The notes under the pieces were generated by a model. The model was not told where the DNA came from. It saw nothing but the letters and a program-made list of their open reading frames with translations, and ran no database searches. Positions 1 to 7,344 of a stretch of DNA of 64,000 nucleotides are shown here, one piece after another. This DNA comes from Caryophanales bacterium UBA7581. GTDB taxonomy: Bacteria; Bacillota_I; Bacilli_A; RFN20; CAG-826. Positions within the stretch are counted from its first letter, which is position 1, and the number at the start of each line of letters is the position of its first letter. The stretch is from contig DLKT01000008.1 of NCBI GenBank assembly GCA_002477825.1, positions 43,189 through 107,188 on the forward strand, written 5' to 3'. Both the position numbers and the translations under genes were made by a program.

Positions 1-8
1 ATTCATGA

Positions 9-482
9 GTGGAAAAAGAAAAATGGATGAAAGAAGCTCTAAAAGAAGCTAAAAAGGCTTTTGACATTGATGAAGTTCCTGTGGGATGTGTCATTGTGCA
101 AGACGGGAAAATCATAGCTAGAGGACATAATTTAAGAGAAAAAACCAATGATCCTACCGCACATGCCGAAATCATAGCCATTCGAAAAGCAACGAAGAAA
201 TTAGCGTCCTGGCGTTTAGAAAACTGTGATGTTTATGTCACAGTAGAACCTTGCTCGATGTGTGCGGGAGCGCTTCTTTGGTGTAGAGTGCGTTCTATTA
301 CTTATGGAGCAAAAGAACCTAAAGGTGGTGCGCTAGGGTCTTCTTATAATTTATTTTCTCAACCGAATTTAAATCATCATCCTTTGATTGAAGGGGGAAT
401 ATTAGAAGAAGAATCAGCCTCTTTAATGAAAGAATTTTTTAAAAGAAAAAGGAATCGTGTTGAAACACATAGAAAAGGTTAA
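9..482 (+). CDS. tadA: tRNA adenosine(34) deaminase TadA
   Basis: Deaminates A34 to inosine in the anticodon of tRNA-Arg(ACG), allowing one tRNA to read three codons. At 157 residues it is full length for the family. The zinc site is visible: HAE at residues 52-54 (His ligand plus the proton-shuttling Glu) and PCSMC at 81-85 supplying the two Cys ligands. The frame opens with GTG directly after an in-frame TGA at 6-8, so the gene is not cut by the window edge; an ATG at position 27 is a shorter alternative. In many Bacillota tadA precedes dnaX and the SRP RNA, but here it is followed by an unknown small membrane protein. Confidence 0.95.
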   Translation: MEKEKWMKEALKEAKKAFDIDEVPVGCVIVQDGKIIARGHNLREKTNDPTAHAEIIAIRKATKKLASWRLENCDVYVTVEPCSMCAGALLWCRVRSITYGAKEPKGGALGSSYNLFSQPNLNHHPLIEGGILEEESASLMKEFFKRKRNRVETHRKG

Positions 483-506
483 ACTAACATAGGGTGATAC
501 CTAGTT

Positions 507-863
507 ATGAAAAAAGTATTCTATTCTACATGTGTTTCTTTTTTATTTATCGTCTTTCTGTTTGGGTTATCAGCAGCGTTAACATTTTTAATCGCACAGC
601 CGATTTATGATCAAAAACCAATAGAAACAGAAATTCAAGTGGAAGAATATCTAATCACGAGAAGAGAAGAAAATAGAAATCTAACCTTTTATTTAGAAGA
701 GCAAAAAGAAATATCTATGGCAAAGGTGATTGTACTTTCATACTCTATTTATGACATGGAAAAAAATCCATTCGTTTTTATAGTTGAAACACCACAAAAT
801 TATATTCACGCAACAGTAAATCAAGGAGGCTTTGCTTCAGGAATTGTTGTAGAAAAAAGTTGA
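507..863 (+). CDS. Small single-pass membrane protein, unknown function
   Basis: 118 residues. A basic start (MKKV) is followed by one long hydrophobic segment at about residues 8-30, then a polar, Glu-rich domain of about 85 residues expected outside the membrane. There is no lipobox or recognisable domain. It begins 25 bp after tadA with a modest AGGGTGA ribosome binding site, so it is probably cotranscribed. I do not recognise the family. Codon use matches the neighbours. Confidence 0.7.
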   Translation: MKKVFYSTCVSFLFIVFLFGLSAALTFLIAQPIYDQKPIETEIQVEEYLITRREENRNLTFYLEEQKEISMAKVIVLSYSIYDMEKNPFVFIVETPQNYIHATVNQGGFASGIVVEKS

Positions 864-905
864 AAAAAATATTACGCTATGTTTCTCTTTTTGCTTAATT
901 TTATG

Positions 906-911
906 TATAAT
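906..911 (+). promoter_or_regulatory. -10 box upstream of the P-type ATPase gene
   Basis: A perfect TATAAT lies 33 bp before the ATG at 944. The expected -35 position (883-888, TTCTCT) is poor. It probably starts the five-gene run from 944 to 7223. Confidence 0.5.
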
Positions 912-943
912 AAAATTACAATTTAATTTTGAGGAGAACCATC

Positions 944-3463
944 ATGCAGAAGAATAGGATCAAAAAAAGTAAAGAAAAAAAACAAAATACAACTCGATTT
1001 TCCGATGTTCGCTTTCATCCGGAAATACAAGTCGGTCTTCTTTCTTCTCAAGTGGCTTCTAGAGAGCAAGATGGTTTAACGAACAAAACAAAAAAACACT
1101 ACTCGAAAAGTTATGGCGAGATTTTAAAAGACAATCTCGTTAGTCTTTTTAACATACTTTTGTTTGTAATCGCATTAGCATTAATTATTGTTCGCGCTTT
1201 TGATCAATTGATGTTCTTAGTGGTTTTGTTTTTTAATATCGCGATTGGCATTTATCAAGAAGTTAGAGCAAAGCATACAATTGACCGCTTGCGTTTAGTC
1301 ACAGCGCCAAACGCAGAAGTGATTCGTGATGCTCAACAAATTACAATATCTTCTGATAAAATCGTGTTGGATGATATTTTGATTTTATCTTCTGGAAAAC
1401 AAATTAGCGCAGACGCCATTGTTCGTAGTGGTGTTGTCGAAGTCAATGAATCTTTATTAACGGGTGAAGCTATCGCGGTAAAAAAGAAGGCGGGCGATAT
1501 GGTTTATGCAGGTTCTTACGTTACTTCTGGCTCCGCTATTGTACAGGTTGAAAAAGTAGGCGATGATAATTATGCGCAACAACTCCAAAAGAAAGCTAAA
1601 GTATTAGATAAACCAAAATCAGAATTATTGCGTTCTTTAAATTTTATTTTTCACATTATCAGTTTTATTATTATTCCTCTAGGTATTATCATGGCTATTG
1701 GAAATTTTATTCAATTAAAAGGTAACGAAGAGTTAACTACTTTTGTTAAAGCAGAAAAAATTGTTTCAAGTACTGCAGGCTCTTTAGTTGGCATGATTCC
1801 TTCCGGAATGTTCCTTTTAACCTCAATGACTTTATATACTGGGGTTTATCGCTTAGGAAAAAAGAAGACTTCTGTACAGGAATTATATAGTATTGAAATG
1901 TTGGCTAGAGTAGATACTTTATGTTTAGATAAAACGGGGACCATTACCGATGGTACCATGAAAGTAGAAGACACCATTGTATTTGATGAATATAAAGGAA
2001 TTGATTTAGATACCATCATGGGTTCTTATTTACGAGCGGTCAATGATAACAATCAAACCGCCATGGCAATGAAGGAAAAATATCCATGGAATAATATTTT
2101 AACCCCAATTACCGTTTTACCTTTCTCTAGCGAAAGAAAATATTCAGCAGTAACTTTCCAAAATAAAGGAACGTTCGTTTTTGGAGCACCTGAATTTGTT
2201 TATAAAGGAAAAGATAGAGAAATTCAAAAAGCCATTCGTTTTTACATTTCAAAAGGAACTCGTGTTTTGATGCTCGCTCATTCAAAAGACAAAATTAAAG
2301 GCGACAAAGTGCCGGAAGAAGTGAGCCCAATTTGTTTGTTTATTTTATATGATCACATTCGTGATGACGCTTATGAAACCATTAGTTGGTTTAGAAAAAA
2401 TGATGTAGCAGTAAAAATCATTTCCGGCGATAACCCGATTGCTGTTGCGGAAATCGCTAAAGCAGTAGGCATTGATACTGCCCACCAATATATTTCATTA
2501 GAAGGTATGACTTTAGAAGAAGTTGCTAATGTAGCTAATGATTACACGGTTTTTGGCCGCGTTACGCCAGAACAAAAAGCTGCGCTTATCACTTCTTTAA
2601 GGAAACATAAAAGAACGGTGGCCATGATTGGTGATGGTGTTAACGACATCCTCTCTTTAAAACAAGCCGATTGTTCCATTGCTATGGCCTCCGGTTCAGA
2701 AGCCGCTTGTAACGTTGCTCACTTAGTATTACTTGATTCGAATTTTAATGTTCTACCTGATGTAGTTTCAGAAGGTAGAAGAGCAATTTCTAACTTACAA
2801 AATGTTTCTTCTTTATTCTTAACCAAAACCATATTTAGTATTTTCTTCTCGATTATCTGGGCCGTTGTCATGTTTGCAGACTGGAGAAGTAATACCTCAA
2901 ATAATTATCCTTTCCAAACCACAAACTTCTATATTTGGGAAATGTTAGCTATCGGTTTATCTTCGTTCTTCTTAGCCTTGCAACCGAATAAAAAGCGAAT
3001 TAAAGGAGACTTCGTTAGTAACGTGGTTAGAAAAGCTTTACCAGGAGGATTAGCTATCACTTTAGGTGTTTCAGCTTTCTTCGTCTTTGAAAACTGGAAC
3101 AATGGGGCTGGCCTATTCCAATTCCAAGTCGTAGGCGAAGGAGTAACCCATTCTTCGGCAGTTATTACATGTAGTAGCTTAATTATGTACATCATAGCGT
3201 TTATTGTCTTATTAAGAATTTGTATTCCATTTAATCGGTATCGTGCGATTGTATGTGCGTCTTCTATTGCTTTGGCTATTCTTGCTTTAATTCTTTCTGA
3301 AACGGTCCTTCCTTTTACCGATGGAACGAGTTTCTTTGGATTATCGATTCATACGCTTTCTGGAGCGTCGGTTAAAGGATTCTTTATTGTACTAACTTTC
3401 GCAATTGGTATTTATTTTTTATTTGATTTTGTAATGAAAAATTTAGAGATACATCGTAAATAG
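944..3463 (+). CDS. Cation-translocating P-type ATPase, CtpE-like
   Basis: About 839 residues. The catalytic core is intact: actuator LTGEA at 172-176, phosphorylated Asp329 in DKTGT, and hinge GDGVND at 563-568. Hydrophobic segments flank the core and there is a block of several at the C-terminus. The TM4 ion-site stretch reads GMIPSGM rather than the PEGLP of Ca2+ SERCA pumps. This places it with the CtpE-like P-ATPases, for which Ca2+ uptake was shown in mycobacteria; the ion here is not provable from sequence. I chose the ATG at 944 because GAGGAG at 931-936 sits correctly before it; a TTG at 929 gives a longer but unlikely start. psuG follows after 11 bp. Confidence 0.85.
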   Translation: MQKNRIKKSKEKKQNTTRFSDVRFHPEIQVGLLSSQVASREQDGLTNKTKKHYSKSYGEILKDNLVSLFNILLFVIALALIIVRAFDQLMFLVVLFFNIAIGIYQEVRAKHTIDRLRLVTAPNAEVIRDAQQITISSDKIVLDDILILSSGKQISADAIVRSGVVEVNESLLTGEAIAVKKKAGDMVYAGSYVTSGSAIVQVEKVGDDNYAQQLQKKAKVLDKPKSELLRSLNFIFHIISFIIIPLGIIMAIGNFIQLKGNEELTTFVKAEKIVSSTAGSLVGMIPSGMFLLTSMTLYTGVYRLGKKKTSVQELYSIEMLARVDTLCLDKTGTITDGTMKVEDTIVFDEYKGIDLDTIMGSYLRAVNDNNQTAMAMKEKYPWNNILTPITVLPFSSERKYSAVTFQNKGTFVFGAPEFVYKGKDREIQKAIRFYISKGTRVLMLAHSKDKIKGDKVPEEVSPICLFILYDHIRDDAYETISWFRKNDVAVKIISGDNPIAVAEIAKAVGIDTAHQYISLEGMTLEEVANVANDYTVFGRVTPEQKAALITSLRKHKRTVAMIGDGVNDILSLKQADCSIAMASGSEAACNVAHLVLLDSNFNVLPDVVSEGRRAISNLQNVSSLFLTKTIFSIFFSIIWAVVMFADWRSNTSNNYPFQTTNFYIWEMLAIGLSSFFLALQPNKKRIKGDFVSNVVRKALPGGLAITLGVSAFFVFENWNNGAGLFQFQVVGEGVTHSSAVITCSSLIMYIIAFIVLLRICIPFNRYRAIVCASSIALAILALILSETVLPFTDGTSFFGLSIHTLSGASVKGFFIVLTFAIGIYFLFDFVMKNLEIHRK

Positions 3464-3474
3464 GAGGAAAATTT

Positions 3475-4374
3475 ATGAAAATTTCACAAGAAGTAAAACA
3501 TGCATTATTGCATCATCAACCCGTTGTTGCTTTAGAATCAACCATTATTTCTCACGGTATGCCTTATCCTAAAAATGTGGAAACAGCTTTACGGGTCGAA
3601 CAAGTGATTCGTAATGCGGGTTGCATTCCTGCCACGATTGGTATTATTGAAGGCGAACCGATTATCGGTATGTCTGCTGAAGAAATCGAATTGTTTGGTA
3701 AAAGAGAAGGTATTGTAAAAGTTTCTAGAAGAGACTTACCTATTGTTTATGCAAAAAAATTATGGGGCGCCACGACGGTAGCGGCTACGATGATTTTAGC
3801 AAGACAAGCCGATATCGAAGTGTTTGTTACGGGTGGTATTGGCGGCGTTCATCGTCATGGAAATGAAACCTTTGATATTTCTGCAGATCTTCAAGAATTA
3901 AGTCGTACTGATGTTACTGTTGTTTGTGCTGGAGCCAAAGCAATTTTAGACTTGCCATTAACCATGGAATATTTAGAAACTATGGGCGTGCCAGTTTTAG
4001 GCTATCAAACGAAAGAACTACCCGCTTTCTATACCAGAAAGAGTGGCATTGCTTTAGAATACTCTTTTGATACACCGCAAGAATTAGCAATGATTATTAA
4101 AGAAAAAAGAAAAGCCCATCTTCATGGAGGTCTTTTAATTACGAACCCCATTCCCGAAGAATATGCATTAGATGAAAATCTAATGAATCAATCGGTCAAT
4201 CAAGCGTTAAAAGAAGCGGATGAAAAAGGAATTCACGGGAAAGACGTTACCCCATTCCTTTTAAGAAGAGTGGTAGAACTTACAGGAGGAGAATCTTTAG
4301 AATCTAATATTCAGTTAGTGTTAAATAATGCTCGATTAGGCGCTGAGATTGCCAAAGAATTATGCAAGCGATAA
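3475..4374 (+). CDS. psuG: Pseudouridine-5'-phosphate glycosidase
   Basis: Cleaves pseudouridine 5'-phosphate to uracil and ribose 5-phosphate in the cytoplasm. At 299 residues it is close to E. coli PsuG/YeiN (312). The signature VALESTIISHG near the N-terminus carries Glu21, and the CAGAKAILDL stretch carries Lys155. By spacing these match the E. coli active-site Glu31 and the Schiff-base Lys166; Lys82 matches Lys93. A strong AGGAGG precedes the ATG. The usual partner, a pseudouridine kinase (psuK), is not next to it or elsewhere in the window, so the phosphorylated substrate must come from a kinase encoded elsewhere. Confidence 0.95.
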   Translation: MKISQEVKHALLHHQPVVALESTIISHGMPYPKNVETALRVEQVIRNAGCIPATIGIIEGEPIIGMSAEEIELFGKREGIVKVSRRDLPIVYAKKLWGATTVAATMILARQADIEVFVTGGIGGVHRHGNETFDISADLQELSRTDVTVVCAGAKAILDLPLTMEYLETMGVPVLGYQTKELPAFYTRKSGIALEYSFDTPQELAMIIKEKRKAHLHGGLLITNPIPEEYALDENLMNQSVNQALKEADEKGIHGKDVTPFLLRRVVELTGGESLESNIQLVLNNARLGAEIAKELCKR

Positions 4375-4385
4375 AAGAAGAACCG

Positions 4386-4937
4386 ATGAAAACAGAAGAA
4401 AAATTAGGGCGGGCATTAAAAGATTTAATGTCGAAAGAACCATTAGACCAAATTTCGGTAAAAAGATTGACCGCTATCTGTGGAATTAATCGACAAACTT
4501 TTTATTATCACTTTCGTGACATTTATGATTTATTAACATGGATATTTCTAAATGAAACGATTCAAGAGATAAAAAATGCAGAAACTTATTTAGAAGCAAT
4601 TTATGGCTTTTTTGACTATATTGAAAAGAACAAGATTTTCGTTATGAATGTCGCTTCTAGTGCTGGTAAAGATCTATTTGTAGAATTTCTAACCAATCAT
4701 GTAAAAATAATTATTATGCGTTCTTTACAAGTCAAAGATGAAGAAAATGCACTTACTTTAGATGAAAAGAAATTTATTGCTAAATATTTTGGCTCTGCAA
4801 GCGTTGCTATTCTCATCGATTGGATTACATCAAATATGAAAGAGCCAAAAAGCGAAGTGATTCGTAAGTTGGTAGTTGTTTCGAAGCACCAAGCTGAAGA
4901 TTGTATAGAAAAGTTTAAACTCTCAAGGAAGGGATAA
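4386..4937 (+). CDS. TetR-type transcriptional regulator
   Basis: 183 residues. An N-terminal helix-turn-helix is clear (SVKRLTAICGINRQTFYYHF, about residues 22-41), followed by a helical domain like TetR_C_8, the DhaS/dihydroxyacetone-kinase-regulator type. Two starts are possible: ATG 4362, overlapping psuG by 13 bp, or ATG 4386, preceded by AAGAAG at 4375-4380. The second gives the usual short N-terminal arm and is used here. The alcohol dehydrogenase begins one base after its stop, so that gene is the likeliest target, or the gene may regulate its own operon. No clear palindrome was found nearby. Confidence 0.8.
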   Translation: MKTEEKLGRALKDLMSKEPLDQISVKRLTAICGINRQTFYYHFRDIYDLLTWIFLNETIQEIKNAETYLEAIYGFFDYIEKNKIFVMNVASSAGKDLFVEFLTNHVKIIIMRSLQVKDEENALTLDEKKFIAKYFGSASVAILIDWITSNMKEPKSEVIRKLVVVSKHQAEDCIEKFKLSRKG

Positions 4938-4938
4938 G

Positions 4939-6123
4939 ATGATTGCATTTAATTTCGAACCCAAAACCAAAATGATTTTTGGGATAAATAAAGAAGAAAC
5001 AGTAGGCTCATTAATCAAAACCTATGGTAAAAGAAAAGTAATGGTTGTTTATGGAAAAAATTCCATTGTACAATCCGGCCTTTTAGCACGCGTTATAAAA
5101 TCTTTAAAAGAAGCGCATATTGAATATGTTTTATTTGGTGGGGCAGAGCCTAATCCAAAATTATCTCACGTTGAAGAAGGCGCTCGAAAGGTAAAAGAAG
5201 AAAATGTTGATTTTCTTTTAGCAGTAGGTGGAGGCTCCGCTATTGATACTGCTAAATTAATTGCCGTAAGTTATGATTATAATGGGAATCCTTTTGATTT
5301 TAATGATAAAAAAGTCGTTGCTGATCACGCTCTTCCGCTAGGTGTAATTTTAACCATCGCGGCAGCGGGAAGTGAAGGCTCTACTTCTTGCGTAATTACG
5401 AATGATAAAACGCATAGTAAGAAAGGATTTAATAGTGAATATAATCGCCCTGTTTTTGCTATTTATAATCCTGAACTCACCTATACAGTATCACCTTATC
5501 AAACCGCTTGTGGCATTGTTGACATAATGATGCATACATTAGAACGATATTTTAATCCTTCTAGAGAAATTGAATTCTCTGATGAATTAGCGCTAGGCCT
5601 TTTAAAAACGGTTTATAAAGCAGGAAAAGTGGTAATGGAAAAACCGAATGACTATGAAGCAAGAAGTACATTAATGATTGCTAGTACTTTTTCCCATAAT
5701 GGTTTAACGAGCATAGGGAAAAATGCTTCTATGCCAGTTCACCAATTAGAACATGCATTAAGTGGAAAATATGATTTTGTTGCCCATGGCGCAGGTTTAT
5801 CTGTTTTATTTCCTTACTGGGCTATGCTATACTATAAATACGACTTACCTAAGTTTGCTCGCTTAGCTAAGGAAGTTTTCGAAATTCAGGGAGAGGACGA
5901 AAGCAAAGTTGCATATCTTGGAATCGTTGCGATCCAATCGTTCTTTCACCAAATAGGAATGCCGATAACATTCCAAGAATTAGGCGTTACTGCTTGTGAT
6001 TATGATGCATTACTTGCATTAATGTTTGATGGGCGTGACACCATTGATAGTGTTGGGCAAAAACTTGATCGCAAAAAAGCTAAAGAAATCTTTATGCTTT
6101 GTGCAAAGGAGGAAGTTGTATGA
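4939..6123 (+). CDS. Iron-containing alcohol dehydrogenase, butanol dehydrogenase type
   Basis: 394 residues, the normal length for group III metal-dependent alcohol dehydrogenases. The nucleotide-binding motif GGGSAIDTAK is at 97-106. Metal ligands are visible as Asp195, His199, His268 and His283, with His272 as the nearby conserved histidine. The protein resembles NAD(P)H-dependent BdhA/YqhD enzymes, which reduce aldehydes to alcohols during fermentation or detoxification. Its true substrate cannot be read from sequence. It follows the TetR-type gene by one base, with AAGGAAGGG as ribosome binding site, and its TGA overlaps the next ATG. Confidence 0.9.
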   Translation: MIAFNFEPKTKMIFGINKEETVGSLIKTYGKRKVMVVYGKNSIVQSGLLARVIKSLKEAHIEYVLFGGAEPNPKLSHVEEGARKVKEENVDFLLAVGGGSAIDTAKLIAVSYDYNGNPFDFNDKKVVADHALPLGVILTIAAAGSEGSTSCVITNDKTHSKKGFNSEYNRPVFAIYNPELTYTVSPYQTACGIVDIMMHTLERYFNPSREIEFSDELALGLLKTVYKAGKVVMEKPNDYEARSTLMIASTFSHNGLTSIGKNASMPVHQLEHALSGKYDFVAHGAGLSVLFPYWAMLYYKYDLPKFARLAKEVFEIQGEDESKVAYLGIVAIQSFFHQIGMPITFQELGVTACDYDALLALMFDGRDTIDSVGQKLDRKKAKEIFMLCAKEEVV

Positions 6124-7223
6124 AAAAGGCAACAAATTATAGTTTATTAGTATATGCTTTATTTTTAGTTTGCATTTACTTAATCGGAAGTTTTGTTTTA
6201 TCTAAAGGAGCAGGCGCTATTGGAGGAAACGCTTTTGTTTTCTACTTAATCGCCATTATTATTGGTTTTATTATCACCGTTATTTTTATGGAATTAGGGC
6301 ATATCGTAGGTGCTAAAATAGGCGGATATCGCATTATTTCTGTATCGTTTTTATGGCTTACTTTCGTAAGACAAAATAAGAAATGGAAAATTACAACGAC
6401 AACATTTGATGGTTTTACTGGAGAGACTAAAGTCGCACCCAAAAAAGAAAATGCAAATCCTATGCCAATGTTCTGGTTTGGAACGATATTCATGTTGATT
6501 TTAATGCTACTAGGCATTTATTTACCTAGTATAATTCCTGCTAAAGATTCATTAAAAACACATTTTGTTTATGGTGGGTATATTATCTCCACAATTGCAG
6601 GATTGATGGTGTTTTACAATATTTTACCATTAAGATTAGATACCAAAAATGACGCAATTATGATGCGGTTTGTACGTAAAGAAAGAATTCAAAAATACAA
6701 TGATATTTGCCGAATACAAGGTGAATTATATGATGGGGAAGGCTTAGAAGAATTAGAAGATTTACCAGAAAATGATTATTTATTGGCGCATTGGAATTAT
6801 TATGCTTATCTTGAAAAAGTCTATAATGGTGAATATCAAAAGGCGGAAGAAATTTTAGATAGAATGATTCAAGATTCGGAAAAATTACCAGACGCAATTT
6901 ATGATGAGTTATTAGCAGCTAAATTAGTGTTGTTACTTCTTACGAAAAGTAAAGAAGAAGCCCAAGAATATTTCTTATCTGTTTCCCCACAAGTTCGTAA
7001 AACCATTAATCTTTGTTCTACTGTAGAAGGAAGCCGCAATTATTTCTTCATTTCTGCGATTATGAACGACAATTTTGAAGAAGCAAAATCAGCTTATAAA
7101 AAATACTTGACCAAGGAAAAACAAAATTTAGAAGTTGGAAGAAACTTTGATGAAGATTCAATGATGGCCATGATGATGAATCAAATTCATGAAATTCATC
7201 CAGAATGGAACTTTAAAAAATAA
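6120..7223 (+). CDS. Membrane protein with degenerate M50 (site-2 protease-like) motif and TPR-like tail
   Basis: 367 residues from the ATG in an ATGA overlap with the dehydrogenase stop, with AAAGGAGG before it. Hydrophobic segments lie at about 9-28, 38-58, 118-136 and 152-168. The second ends in MELGH (57-61), the position where M50 zinc proteases have HExxH; the first zinc His is Met here, while Glu58 and His61 remain. A second motif, NILPLRLD at 167-174, resembles the M50 N-xx-P...LDG segment and keeps the Asp. After residue 185 the protein is soluble, helical and repeat-like (TPR-style). This suggests an inactive or altered S2P relative; the function is unknown. Confidence 0.65.
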   Translation: MKKATNYSLLVYALFLVCIYLIGSFVLSKGAGAIGGNAFVFYLIAIIIGFIITVIFMELGHIVGAKIGGYRIISVSFLWLTFVRQNKKWKITTTTFDGFTGETKVAPKKENANPMPMFWFGTIFMLILMLLGIYLPSIIPAKDSLKTHFVYGGYIISTIAGLMVFYNILPLRLDTKNDAIMMRFVRKERIQKYNDICRIQGELYDGEGLEELEDLPENDYLLAHWNYYAYLEKVYNGEYQKAEEILDRMIQDSEKLPDAIYDELLAAKLVLLLLTKSKEEAQEYFLSVSPQVRKTINLCSTVEGSRNYFFISAIMNDNFEEAKSAYKKYLTKEKQNLEVGRNFDEDSMMAMMMNQIHEIHPEWNFKK

Positions 7224-7246
7224 AATTATTAACCTCGTTAGAATAG

Positions 7247-7279
7247 GACCCTTTTTTAGAAAAGAAGAGGGTCTTTTTT
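7247..7279 (+). terminator. Intrinsic terminator after the M50-like gene
   Basis: GACCCT at 7247-7252 pairs with AGGGTC at 7268-7273. The stem is lengthened by A-T and G-T pairs, and six T follow. It ends the run that begins at 944. Confidence 0.85.
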
Positions 7280-7344
7280 GTTACGCTCTTTAGTCATGCA
7301 GCAGTCAACAAAAACATAGAGTATAAAGAGACGAGGATAACCTT

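Noticed and set aside
2929..3195. 88-codon minus-strand frame opposite the CtpE-like ATPase
   Set aside because: Antisense shadow of a conserved gene; composition reflects the opposite strand.
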